Below, piece by piece: positions 33,666 to 42,081 of a stretch of DNA of 64,000 nt. The stretch is taken from assembly GCF_003315035.1 (NCBI RefSeq), contig NZ_QNRE01000012.1, positions 1 to 64,000 of the forward strand, read 5' to 3'. The position numbers and the translations under genes are program-made. Below the pieces are notes generated by a model that saw only the letters and a list, made by a program, of their open reading frames with translations, made no database searches and was not told the origin of the DNA. The stretch is from Nocardia puris. GTDB taxonomy: Bacteria; Actinomycetota; Actinomycetes; Mycobacteriales; Mycobacteriaceae. The first letter of the stretch is position 1, and every line of letters begins with the position of its first letter.

Positions 33666-33940
33666 CGCGCCACCGGTGAGCAAACCGGTGGCCCCGCTCG
33701 ATTCCCCCTTTTCACGTGCGTCTATAGCAATATCGCATAGGTTGTCCAGCATCCGGTCCGCAATCGGTGCGGCAAAAGGGTCCGAATACCCGTTTCTTCA
33801 AGGGGCCAAACCAGTAATGTGTGGTTGGCGCAGCTGCTGTCATAGATCACAAATCTGCCCCACATGCCTTGGGAGGGCTCGTATTTCGGCATGCGGGGAG
33901 TTCGGAAGGTTAGAGACCTGATGAAGATTGGAACACCCGA

Positions 33941-34576
33941 ATGATTTTCCGCAGGATCACCGCGGCCGTTGTCCCGCTCGTCGTCGCCGTCGCCGTCGGC
34001 GCGAGCACAGCCAACGCGCAACCGGTCGCGGCGCCCGTACCCGACATCGGATACGAGGCGAAACTCGTCGGCGACACCATCGTCACCACCCTCACCCACG
34101 GCACGTTCGCCCTCGCGGGCAACTCCGTGGACATCAAGGACACGACCGGCCGCACGGTCCTCACCCTCCCCCTGTCGCTACGGCAGGACGGACTCGAATA
34201 CCCGATGCCGCACACCGTCCGGGATGACGGGCGGGTGCTGGAGTTGACGGCGGTGAAGAACGTGGCGGCGGCACGGCCGGCGGCGGTGTTGCCGGTGGCT
34301 TCACCCGCCGAAAACCAGCAGGCGATGGACGCGTTCCTCGCTCAGTTCGGCATCGCCACGGCCATCGGAAGTTTCGTCGGCCTGATCATTGGCGGACTGG
34401 TCGGTCTGGTCGGAATCGCGCTCGGCCCCACCGTGATCGCAAGCGTCATCGCGGGCGCATCACTCGGGGCGATCATCGGAACCATCGTGGTCGGTGGTCC
34501 CACATTGGTCATCGCGGGCATCGACCTGATCAACACCCTGGCCGCGCCGCCGGGTACCACCAAGTGGGCGGAGTAA
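33941..34576 (+). CDS. Secreted protein with glycine-rich hydrophobic C-terminus, nocardial type
   Basis: 211 residues. A signal peptide (MIFRRITAAVVPLVVAVAVGASTANAQ, cleavage likely after ANA) is followed by a domain of about 90 residues (GYEAKLVGDTIVTTLTHGTF, SLRQDGLEYPMPHTVRDDGRV) seen, from memory, in many Nocardia secreted proteins (DUF8020-like). The C-terminal 70 residues are Gly-rich and hydrophobic (IGSFVGLIIGGLVGLVGIAL, VIASVIAGASLGAIIGTIVV), probably a membrane-inserting hairpin with glycine zippers. A seven-codon frame (MKIGTPE, 33,921 to 33,944) ends in an ATGA overlap with its start, so translation may be coupled to a tiny leader. Function unknown. Confidence 0.82.
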   Translation: MIFRRITAAVVPLVVAVAVGASTANAQPVAAPVPDIGYEAKLVGDTIVTTLTHGTFALAGNSVDIKDTTGRTVLTLPLSLRQDGLEYPMPHTVRDDGRVLELTAVKNVAAARPAAVLPVASPAENQQAMDAFLAQFGIATAIGSFVGLIIGGLVGLVGIALGPTVIASVIAGASLGAIIGTIVVGGPTLVIAGIDLINTLAAPPGTTKWAE

Positions 34577-34632
34577 TCGCAGCCCTGAAGTACTGAACCA
34601 CAACAAGATTCACCAACAGCCCACAACACAAT

Positions 34633-34663
34633 CGAGCGCCGGTCCGCGAGGGACCGGCGCTCG
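34633..34663. terminator. Hairpin terminator after the secreted protein gene
   Basis: A perfect 13-base stem, CGAGCGCCGGTCC with GGACCGGCGCTCG, and a 5-base loop, without a T-run, 57 bases after the stop. It lies between convergent genes and could serve both. Confidence 0.6.
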
Positions 34664-34704
34664 ACGCGTACTTGGTCAGCCGTGGTTGCGGGTGGCCGGA
34701 ACAA

Positions 34705-34720
34705 CCCCGCGTGCGCGGGG
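34705..34720 (-). terminator. Small GC hairpin after the Rv0909-like gene
   Basis: CCCCGCG and CGCGGGG with a two-base loop lie 5 bases beyond the stop of the antitoxin-like gene on the minus strand. A terminator role is likely but there is no T-run. Confidence 0.4.
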
Positions 34721-34724
34721 AGCA

Positions 34725-34901
34725 CTACTGTTCCCGGATGGCCTTCTTCGCGGCATCCTGAGCCGAGTCGATATGGCCGCTGAACTTGCCGCTCGTCTTG
34801 TCGTCCACCAGATCGCCGGCCTTGTCGATGACCGAATCGACCTTGTCCGCGTTCTGCTGGGCCAGATCCCGCGCCTTACCCGCCAAACCTTTGAAATCCA
34901 C
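34725..34901 (-). CDS. Rv0909/MT0933-type antitoxin-like small protein
   Basis: 58 residues from GTG 34,901 (MDFKGLAGKARDLAQQNADK), with GAGGAG 6 bases upstream. The pattern KVDSVIDKAGDLVDDKTSGKFSGHIDSAQDAAKKAI is that of the MT0933-type antitoxin family: an amphipathic helical protein with conserved DKAG and DxxTxGK. A related gene lies on the other side of ligD. No toxin gene (Rv0910-like) is adjacent, so its role as an antitoxin here is doubtful; the family may also be stress-type small proteins. Confidence 0.8.
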   Translation of the reverse strand: MDFKGLAGKARDLAQQNADKVDSVIDKAGDLVDDKTSGKFSGHIDSAQDAAKKAIREQ

Positions 34902-35006
34902 TGCGCACTCCTCACATCCGAGTCTGGGCAATCGCCGAGGCAACCCTAACCGGACGGGGCGCCATCGCGTCGGCAAACCGTCGGCGATCGTCGTCACATC
35001 GTGCGG

Positions 35007-37334
35007 TCAGCGGGATTCGCCCAGCCAGGCGGGGTGCCAGAGGCGACCGGTGTCGGTCCAGTTCATGAACCGCACCTTTCCGGCGATCTTCGGCGTCACC
35101 CAGACCGCGCCCTCGGCTTCCTCTTTGGTGAGCGGATTGGCGAACGGGGTGGTCTTGCGTTCCGATTTCCGCAGGCGGGCCGAGAGATCGCGCATGATCT
35201 CGTCACCGAAACCGGTGCCGACCCGGCCCACGTACACCAGCTCGCCCTCGTGCTCGACGCCGACGAGCAGCGATTTGAACTCGCGGGCCTCGCTGCGCCG
35301 CCAGCCGCCGACCAGCACATCCAGCGTCTGCCAGTTGCGCTGCTTGACCCACGAATGTCCGCGTTTGCCCGGCAGATACACCGAATCCTTGCGCTTGGCG
35401 ACCACACCCTCGAAGCCCTGCTCGGCGCTGCGCGCGACGGCGTCGGCACCCGGCCCGGCCAGCGGCGGCGGCACCCGCAGCGCGGGCGCGGTGGCGGCCA
35501 GCGCCTCCAGCACTCGCCTGCGGTCGGCGTGGCGTTTGCGGATCAGCGAGGTGCCGTCGAGGTAGAGCAGGTCGAATACGATGAACACGGCGCTGCCCGG
35601 ATCCGATTGCAGCAGACCCACATTCGGGATCCCCTTGCTGTCGAACACCACGGCCTCACCGTCGAGGACGACGTCGTGCCCGGCCAGTTCGTCGGCCAGC
35701 ATCGCCATCCGGGGATAGCGGTCGGTCACGGTGTTGCCCGCCCGGCTGCGCAGAACCAAAGTGCCGTCGGTGATTTCGGCGATGAGGCGGAAGCCGTCCC
35801 ACTTCGTCTCGAAGGTCCACTCGTCGTCGTCCAGGTCGGTGACGTCACCGGTGGTCGCGAGCATCGGCTTCAGGCCGCGCGGAAACGGTGTGCCGGAACC
35901 GTTGGGCGATCGGCCATTCGGGCCCTGGGCCTCGCGTGCCGCACCGGACCGGCCCTCGCGAACCGGCGCTTTCGCCTGCACTCCCCCCGAGCCCCCTTGA
36001 TCCCGCATGAGGTGCATCAACCACTGGTTGCCATTGGTCTTGATGAACGCGTAGCGCCCCGTGAGCCGCTCGCCGTGGAACGCGACGATCACCTCGCTGT
36101 CGCGCCACTTCTCGGTGTCGTAGGTGCCGCTGTCCCAGATCGTCATCTCCCCCGCGCCGTACTCGCCCTTGGGGATCTCGCCGTGGAAGTGCAGGTATTC
36201 GAGCGGGTGGTCCTCGGTGTGCACGGCGAGCCGGTTCTGATCGGGCGAGGTGGGTGGTCCTTTGGGCACCGCCCACGACACGAGCACGCCGTCGCGTTCC
36301 AGCCGCACGTCCCAGTGCAGGCGCCTGGCGTGATGCTCCTGCACGACGAACCGGTTGTCCGCGCCGGGCGTGGGCGCCTCGGCGGGCACCGGTTCGGGCG
36401 TGCGGGCCGGGTCGCGCATCGAGCGGTATGTGGTGAGCGAGTCCTCGGATTCCAGCGGCGGATCGAGTTCGGCGATCAGGTCGCCCGTATCGCGCCAGCG
36501 GGCGAGCACCTCGTCGAAACGTAAGTGCCGCAGGCGTTCCCGGTCCTCGATCTCCTCCCAGGTGCGCGGCGCGGCGACGTTCGGCTCGGCCCGCCCGCGC
36601 AGGGAGTACGGGGCGATGGTGGTCTTGGCCGGGTTGTTCTGGCTCCAGTCGAGGAACACCTTGCCGCGCCGCACGGCCTTCGCCATCGTCGCCGTGACCA
36701 GCTCCGGATGCAGCTGCTCGAGGTTGGTGGCGACCTGTTTCGCCACCGTCGACGCGCCACCGGGACTCAGCTCCCGGTCCAGCGGCACATACAGGTGGAT
36801 GCCCTTGCTACCGCTGGTGACCGGGAAGATCCGCAGTCCGACCTCCTCGACCATCTCGCGCACCGCGAGCGCCACCAGCGCGCATTCGGCCAACCCGGTG
36901 CCGGGCCCCGGATCGAGGTCGAACACCAGCCGGGTGGCGGGGCCGATCTCGTCACCGCGGAAACGCCATTGCGGCACATGGACTTCCAGCGCCGCCTGCT
37001 GCCCGATCCAGGCCAGCCCGGCCTCGGACTCGATCAGCGGGTAGGTGACGCGACGGTCGGAATGCGCGACGGTGCGCCGCGCGAGCCACGCGGGCGCGTG
37101 CTCGGCGAGGTTCTTCTCGAAGAACGAGGTCTCCTCCACCCCGTTCGGCCACCGCTTACGGGTGACCGGGCGCCCGGCGATATGCGGCAACATCGCCGGG
37201 GCGATGGCCGCGTAGTAGGCGATCACCTCGCCCTTGGTGGTTCCGGTCCCGGGATAGAGCACCTTGTCGAGATTGGTGAGATCGACCTCGATGTCGGGGC
37301 GCCCCGGGCCGCCACCGAACGCACGGCGCGACAC
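35007..37334 (-). CDS. ligD: LigD: ATP-dependent DNA ligase with polymerase and phosphoesterase domains
   Basis: 775 residues, GTG start. Central enzyme of bacterial non-homologous end joining with Ku. Domain order is polymerase, phosphoesterase, ligase, as in mycobacteria. Polymerase (about 1 to 300): LVFDLDPGPG with the catalytic Asp pair, SGSKGIHLYVPL. Phosphoesterase (about 325 to 480): HHARRLHWDVRLERDG, SWAVPKGP, IWDSGTYD. Ligase (about 525 to 775): KWDGFR with the adenylated lysine, DGEAVVFD, EGVVAKRKDSVY, SWVKQRNWQ. No ku gene is in the window. It lies between two Rv0909-like small genes on the same strand. Confidence 0.96.
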   Translation of the reverse strand: MSRRAFGGGPGRPDIEVDLTNLDKVLYPGTGTTKGEVIAYYAAIAPAMLPHIAGRPVTRKRWPNGVEETSFFEKNLAEHAPAWLARRTVAHSDRRVTYPLIESEAGLAWIGQQAALEVHVPQWRFRGDEIGPATRLVFDLDPGPGTGLAECALVALAVREMVEEVGLRIFPVTSGSKGIHLYVPLDRELSPGGASTVAKQVATNLEQLHPELVTATMAKAVRRGKVFLDWSQNNPAKTTIAPYSLRGRAEPNVAAPRTWEEIEDRERLRHLRFDEVLARWRDTGDLIAELDPPLESEDSLTTYRSMRDPARTPEPVPAEAPTPGADNRFVVQEHHARRLHWDVRLERDGVLVSWAVPKGPPTSPDQNRLAVHTEDHPLEYLHFHGEIPKGEYGAGEMTIWDSGTYDTEKWRDSEVIVAFHGERLTGRYAFIKTNGNQWLMHLMRDQGGSGGVQAKAPVREGRSGAAREAQGPNGRSPNGSGTPFPRGLKPMLATTGDVTDLDDDEWTFETKWDGFRLIAEITDGTLVLRSRAGNTVTDRYPRMAMLADELAGHDVVLDGEAVVFDSKGIPNVGLLQSDPGSAVFIVFDLLYLDGTSLIRKRHADRRRVLEALAATAPALRVPPPLAGPGADAVARSAEQGFEGVVAKRKDSVYLPGKRGHSWVKQRNWQTLDVLVGGWRRSEAREFKSLLVGVEHEGELVYVGRVGTGFGDEIMRDLSARLRKSERKTTPFANPLTKEEAEGAVWVTPKIAGKVRFMNWTDTGRLWHPAWLGESR

Positions 37335-37378
37335 CGTAACTCGGTGCGGGGACCGCGATCACGGCCCCCGCCTCGACA

Positions 37379-37600
37379 TCAGGGCTGCGGGGTCGGGCCC
37401 GGCTGGCCGGGCTGCTCCGGCGGGACCACCTTCTTGGCGGCCTCCTTGCCCTTCTCGATCTTGTCCGAGTACTTGCCGCCGGTCTTCTGGTCGATGAAGT
37501 CACCGGCCTTGTCGACGGCTTCGTTGATCTTGCCCGCGTTCTTGGACGCGGCGTCCTTGCCCTTACCGAACAGGCCCTTCAGAGTGTCCGCCAAGCTCAT
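37379..37600 (-). CDS. Rv0909/MT0933-type antitoxin-like small protein, second copy
   Basis: 73 residues from ATG 37,600 (MSLADTLKGLFGKGKDAASK), with GGAAGG about 11 bases upstream; ATGs at 37,618 and 37,624 are in frame but less well placed. The core NAGKINEAVDKAGDFIDQKTGGKYSDKIEKGKEAAKK parallels the other paralogue at 34,725: KINEAVDKAGD versus KVDSVIDKAGD, and DxKTGGK versus DDKTSGK. A proline-rich tail (PPEQPGQPGPTPQP) is added. Again no toxin gene is beside it. Confidence 0.8.
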   Translation of the reverse strand: MSLADTLKGLFGKGKDAASKNAGKINEAVDKAGDFIDQKTGGKYSDKIEKGKEAAKKVVPPEQPGQPGPTPQP

Positions 37601-37651
37601 CGCCGTGGTTCCTTCCATCGCCATTCGGGGAGTCGGTGTGACCCGACCGTG

Positions 37652-38794
37652 TCAACCAATATCTTCCCACCACGAATCCCGTGGTGGGAGGGCATGCGGC
37701 AACAGCCGCTCACCCGGCATCGGCACCGCGACCGGAGTACCCGCCGCGCCCGCCGCCGACACCATCCGGCGCACCGGCTCCGACCACCCGTGGAAGGCGA
37801 GATTGAACGTCGCCCAGTGGATCGGCACCAGCAGGCCGTGGCCGGGATCGCCGACGCACAGGTCGGCGTGCGCGCGTACCGCCTCCTCGGGGTTCATGTG
37901 GATATCGGCCCAGCGTTCGTCGTAGGCGCCGATGGGCAGCAGCGTGAGATCGAACGGGCCCAGCGCCGCGCCCGCCTCCGCGAACGCCTTCGTGTAGCCG
38001 GTGTCGCCGCCGAAGTAGACCCGCCGGGTGGGGCCGACGATCGACCACGACGCCCACAGCGTGGTATTGCGCACCAGGCCGCGGCCGGAGAAGTGGCGCG
38101 CCTCGGTACAGGTGAGCACCAAGTCGGTGCCGTCCCGCTCGCGGCCCAGCGCGGCCAGCGAAACCGAAGCGCCCCAGTCCAATTCGACGATCCGGTGCTC
38201 GGGCACACCCCAGTGCCGCAGGTGCGCGCCGATGCCGATGGGGACGAGGAACGGCGTGGACTGGTGGCGCACCAGCGCGCGGATCGTCTCCTTGTCCAGG
38301 TGGTCGTAGTGGTCGTGCGAGATGACGACCGCGTCCACCGGCGGCAGCTCCGACAGCGGCGCGGGCACCGGGTGCAGCCGGGCCGGGCCGATCAGCGCCG
38401 AGGGCGAGACCCGTTCGCTCCACACCGGATCGGTGAGGATGCGGTACCCGTCCACCTCGATCAGCGCCGACGCGTGGCCGTACCAGGTGACAGCCAGATC
38501 GGCCGCCTCGGCGGGCGCGTCGGGCTTGCGCAGCGGCACCACGCGCTTGGGCCTGCCCAAATGGCGCTGGGTGAACGCCGAATACAGCAGCGACTGCGGC
38601 GAACCGGTGAGCTGGCTGCTCGGCTCGGTGTTGTGGAACTGGCGGCCGCGGTAGCTGATCGACCCCGCCGCGTACGGCTGGATGGCCGACATGGACGCGC
38701 CGATCGCCGACGGGATCCCCCACGCCGCGCGCACCACCCACGCGACCACGGTCGCGCCCGTGGCGTACCCGAGGAACTTCTTGACGTTCATCAT
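37652..38794 (-). CDS. Metallo-beta-lactamase-fold hydrolase, NAPE-PLD/Rv0906-like
   Basis: 380 residues. The dimetal site is complete: SHDHYDHLD (HxHxDH) near 157 to 165, and later H and D ligands in GGDTGYTKAF and PIHWATFN. The gene resembles N-acyl-phosphatidylethanolamine phospholipase D-like proteins. An N-terminal hydrophobic segment (GYATGATVVAWVVRAAW) could be a membrane anchor. It overlaps the echA6 gene by ATGA and follows it, the same neighbours as, from memory, Rv0905/Rv0906 in M. tuberculosis. The natural substrate is unknown. Confidence 0.88.
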   Translation of the reverse strand: MMNVKKFLGYATGATVVAWVVRAAWGIPSAIGASMSAIQPYAAGSISYRGRQFHNTEPSSQLTGSPQSLLYSAFTQRHLGRPKRVVPLRKPDAPAEAADLAVTWYGHASALIEVDGYRILTDPVWSERVSPSALIGPARLHPVPAPLSELPPVDAVVISHDHYDHLDKETIRALVRHQSTPFLVPIGIGAHLRHWGVPEHRIVELDWGASVSLAALGRERDGTDLVLTCTEARHFSGRGLVRNTTLWASWSIVGPTRRVYFGGDTGYTKAFAEAGAALGPFDLTLLPIGAYDERWADIHMNPEEAVRAHADLCVGDPGHGLLVPIHWATFNLAFHGWSEPVRRMVSAAGAAGTPVAVPMPGERLLPHALPPRDSWWEDIG

Positions 38795-39519
38795 CGCCCC
38801 ACGAACTTCGCCGGGCGCTTCTCCTGCCGGGCCAGCCGCCCTTCGGAGGCGTCCGCGCTGGTCCAGGCGGCTTCCAGAGCCTCGCGCTGCTGGGCGGTCT
38901 CCGGGTCGCGGGTGCCGTCGTCGTTGAGCACCAGCTTGAGGTGGCGCAGCGAGAGCGGCGCCAGCTCGGCGATCGACTTGGCCCAGGACTGCGCGTCGTC
39001 GAGCGTGCCGAGCCGGTTGGCGAAACCGAAGGCGTAGCAGTCGGCCGCCGACACGGGCTCCGCGCCCAGCAGGACGGTGCGGGCCGGGCCGCCGCCGATC
39101 AGCGACACCAGGCGCCGGGCCGTCCAGCGGTCCACCGTGATGCCGAGCTTGGCGGCGGGGATCGCGATGTAGGAGTCGGGCGACATGACCCGCAGATCGC
39201 AGGCCTGCGCCAGCTGCACGCCCGCGCCGAGCGCGCCGCCGTTGATCGCGGCGATCACCGGGATCGGCGCGGATTCGATGGTGTGCAGCATGTCCAGCAG
39301 GCCGTCGAGGAAGGTGTCGGAGTAGACCCCGTTCAGATCGGCGCCCGCGCAGAAGATCGGGCCACGCCCGGTCAGCACGAGGACGCGCGCCCCGTCGGCG
39401 ACCGCGGTGAGGACGGCCTCGCGCAGCAGGGTCACGAGTTCGTCGTTGAGCGCGTTGCGGCGCTCCTCGCGCCGCAGTTCGATGGTGACGACGTCACCGT
39501 CCCGGCTGGCTCCGAGCAT
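38791..39519 (-). CDS. echA6: EchA6-like enoyl-CoA hydratase-fold protein lacking both catalytic glutamates
   Basis: 242 residues with the crotonase fold: ALNDELVTLLREAV, GPIFCAGADLNGV (first oxyanion strand), NGGALGAGVQLAQACDLRV. In active hydratases one catalytic Glu stands where GAGVQLA here has Gln, and the second where PAAKLG has Ala, so both are missing. In M. tuberculosis, EchA6 is likewise non-catalytic and is reported to deliver acyl-CoA to FAS-II for mycolic acid synthesis. The neighbours (Rv0906-like hydrolase, accD3, Rv0909-like gene) match, supporting the orthology. The stop overlaps the hydrolase start by four bases. Confidence 0.88.
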   Translation of the reverse strand: MLGASRDGDVVTIELRREERRNALNDELVTLLREAVLTAVADGARVLVLTGRGPIFCAGADLNGVYSDTFLDGLLDMLHTIESAPIPVIAAINGGALGAGVQLAQACDLRVMSPDSYIAIPAAKLGITVDRWTARRLVSLIGGGPARTVLLGAEPVSAADCYAFGFANRLGTLDDAQSWAKSIAELAPLSLRHLKLVLNDDGTRDPETAQQREALEAAWTSADASEGRLARQEKRPAKFVGR

Positions 39520-39610
39520 GCATCCTCCCCGGCTGAACGTGTCGACTGGTTACTCTCACTCTGCCACAGGCGGCGGCCCTGTTCGCTGAAGGCGGATACC
39601 ATCGGCGGCT

Positions 39611-40744
39611 GTGCCGACCGACTTCGAGATCCTGGTGATCGGCGCCGGTCAGGCGGGACTGTCGGCCGGCTACCACCTGCGCCGCCTCGGGCTGCGCCCC
39701 GAGCACGACTTCCTGATGGTCGATCACGCGCCGGGGCCCGGCGGGGCGTGGCAGTTCCGGTGGCCTTCGCTGACGCTGGCGACGGTGAATCGGGTGCACG
39801 ACCTGCCCGGCATGGCGTTCGAGGAGACGCTGCCGCCCGACGCGCGGTCCGCGCAGGCGTCCACGGCCGTGCCGCACTACTACGAGCTCTACGAAAAGCG
39901 CTTCGACCTGCGGGTTCGTCGGCCGGTCTCGGTGCGGGTGGTCTGCGACCGGACAGCGGAAGGCCAGCCCTGCGACGGCAGGCGCGGGCCCGACGGGGAA
40001 CCGCGCACGCCCGGCGCGGTGCTCAACGCCGAGACCGGGTCCGACACGATCCGCGTGCGGGGGCTGATCAACTGCACCGGCACCTGGGAGAAGCCATTCA
40101 TCCCGCACTACCCGGGGCAGGAGACGTTCGCCGGCCGCCAGCTGCATACCCGCGACTACCGGCGGGCCGAGGAGTTCGCGGGCAAGCACGTGGTGGTGGT
40201 CGGCGGCGGGATCTCGGCCGTGCAGTTGCTCGACGAGATCTCCCAGGTGACGACCACCACGTGGGTGACGCGGCGCGAACCGGTGTTCCGTACGGACGAA
40301 TTCACCGAGGCCGCGGGCCGGTCGGCCGTCGCCCTCGTGGAGGACCGGGTGCGCCGCGGGCTGCCGCCGGGTTCGGTCGTGTCGGTGACCGGGCTGCTCT
40401 GGGACGACCGGCTGCGCGCCGCCGCCGAACGCGGGGCCCTGCACCGGCTGCCGATGTTCGAGCGCGTCGAGCCGGACGGGGTGCGCTGGGCCGACGGCAC
40501 CTTCCAGCGCGCCGAGGTGATCCTGTGGGCCACCGGATTCCGCAGTTCCCTGGACCACCTCGCACCGCTGCGCCTGCGCGGCCCCGGCGGCGGCATCACG
40601 ATGACCGGGCGGCTGGCCACCCAGGCGGCCGTGGATCCGCGCGTGCACCTGATCGGGTACGGGCCGTCCGCCAGTACGGTCGGCGCGAACCGCGCGGGGC
40701 GGGCGGCGGCGGTGGAGTTGGCCGAGTACCTGGGCCTGCGCTGA
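39611..40744 (+). CDS. FAD-dependent oxidoreductase, CzcO/flavin monooxygenase-like
   Basis: 377 residues from a GTG start. FAD motif LVIGAGQAGLSAGYHLRR at about 8 to 25; flavin-contact stretch GPGGAWQFRWPSLTLATV; second dinucleotide motif VVVVGGGISAVQLLDEI near 197 to 213 for NADPH; and ILWATGFRSSL near 304. Layout is that of single-component flavoprotein monooxygenases without BVMO fingerprint. Substrate unknown. It is divergent from echA6 (91 bases). Confidence 0.9.
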   Translation: MPTDFEILVIGAGQAGLSAGYHLRRLGLRPEHDFLMVDHAPGPGGAWQFRWPSLTLATVNRVHDLPGMAFEETLPPDARSAQASTAVPHYYELYEKRFDLRVRRPVSVRVVCDRTAEGQPCDGRRGPDGEPRTPGAVLNAETGSDTIRVRGLINCTGTWEKPFIPHYPGQETFAGRQLHTRDYRRAEEFAGKHVVVVGGGISAVQLLDEISQVTTTTWVTRREPVFRTDEFTEAAGRSAVALVEDRVRRGLPPGSVVSVTGLLWDDRLRAAAERGALHRLPMFERVEPDGVRWADGTFQRAEVILWATGFRSSLDHLAPLRLRGPGGGITMTGRLATQAAVDPRVHLIGYGPSASTVGANRAGRAAAVELAEYLGLR

Positions 40745-40937
40745 GCTGCCTGCCCCGCGTCGGCAGGCACGCGGGGAGCGATGTGGATCCAGCCGCGCGC
40801 GATCCGGTTGGAGACGGGTGGCGCGGCGGACGGTCCAGGTGGCGGCGTGGCAGGGCGTCCGGCCGACCGAGAGCCCGGACCTTGCCGTTGCTCGCCGACG
40901 CGGCCGATTTCCGCTGGCCGCGGGGCTGGCCGGCCGT

Positions 40938-41792
40938 TCAGTCGAGGCCGGCGGCGAAGGTTTCCGGGTCGGGGCCGATGCGGCCGCCGCGGTCGAGGGC
41001 GTTGATGGCGTCGATCTGCTCGGGGCTCAGCTCGAAGCCGAAGACGTCGAAGTTCGCGGCGATGCGCGCGGGCGTCACCGACTTGGGGATGACGATGTTG
41101 CCGAGCTGGAGGTGCCAGCGGATGATCACCTGCGCCGGGGTGCGGCCCAGCTCGTTGGCGATCGCGGTGATCGTCCTGTCTTCCAGCAGGGTGCCCTGGC
41201 CGAGCGGGCTCCACGCCTCGGTGGCGATGGCGTTGTCGGCGTGGAATTCGCGCAGTTCGCGCTGAGCCAGCGCGGGGTGCAGCTCGATCTGGTTGACCGC
41301 CGGGATCTCGCCGGTCTCGCCGATCAGCCTGCGCAGATTGTCGACGGTGAAATTGGACACGCCGATGGAGCGGACCCGGCCCTGGCGCTTGAGCTCGACG
41401 AAGGCGCGGTAGGTGTCGACGAACTTGTCCGCCTTCGCGACCGGCCAGTGGATCAGGTACAGGTCCAGATAGTCCAGGCCGAGCTTCTTCAAGCTGGTGT
41501 CGAACGCGGCCAGCGTGGCGTCGTAGCCCTGGTCGGCGTTCCAGAGCTTGGTGGTCACGTAGACCTCGTCGCGGGGCAGGCCGAACGCCCGGATGGCGCG
41601 GCCGGTGCCCTCCTCGTTGCCGTAGACCGCCGCGGTGTCGATGCTGCGATACCCGGCCGCCAGCGCGGCCGTCACCACATCGGCCACGTCGTCGGGCGGC
41701 ACCTGGAACACGCCGAACCCGAGCTGCGGGATGACGTTGCCGTCGTTCAGCACGATCGACGGCACGGCGGAGGTCTCGCTTCGGAAGCTCAC
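40938..41792 (-). CDS. Aldo/keto reductase
   Basis: About 284 residues from GTG 41,792; the frame is open 12 codons further to 41,828. The catalytic tetrad is present: Asp and Tyr in DTAAVYGNE, Lys in VTTKLWN, His in LIHWPVAK. Further family motifs are LGFGVFQV, GVSNFTVDNL, NQIELHPAL and IPKSVTPARI, the last binding NADPH. It reduces carbonyls with NADPH; the substrate cannot be predicted. The C-terminus (ALDRGGRIGPDPETF) is standard for the family. Confidence 0.92.
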   Translation of the reverse strand: MSFRSETSAVPSIVLNDGNVIPQLGFGVFQVPPDDVADVVTAALAAGYRSIDTAAVYGNEEGTGRAIRAFGLPRDEVYVTTKLWNADQGYDATLAAFDTSLKKLGLDYLDLYLIHWPVAKADKFVDTYRAFVELKRQGRVRSIGVSNFTVDNLRRLIGETGEIPAVNQIELHPALAQRELREFHADNAIATEAWSPLGQGTLLEDRTITAIANELGRTPAQVIIRWHLQLGNIVIPKSVTPARIAANFDVFGFELSPEQIDAINALDRGGRIGPDPETFAAGLD

Positions 41793-42081
41793 CCGATCGA
41801 CCGTAGAAGTGCTCGGCCGAACCGTCAACGACGCGTCCGCGCGTGTTGATCACGGGCGAAGGTCCCGAACCGGACGTTTCGGGTGGTGAGCGGGGGTGTG
41901 TGGGTGTGTCGCGCCCGGGCGCCGCGCGGCAGGCGGGACGGGGTCGCGGCGAGCAACACCGGGCCGCAGCGGTCGACACCGGGTGGCACCGGGCAGCAGT
42001 GGGCGGCGGTTCGGACCTGCGGCGACGGTAGGCGGAAGTCCCTGCCCGGGGGGCTGGGCGGGATGTCGTGGGTGCGAATCC

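Noticed and set aside
33676..33921. An 81-codon frame between the WXG100 and secreted protein genes
   Set aside because: No ribosome binding site or family match; the region is AT-richer promoter-like DNA.
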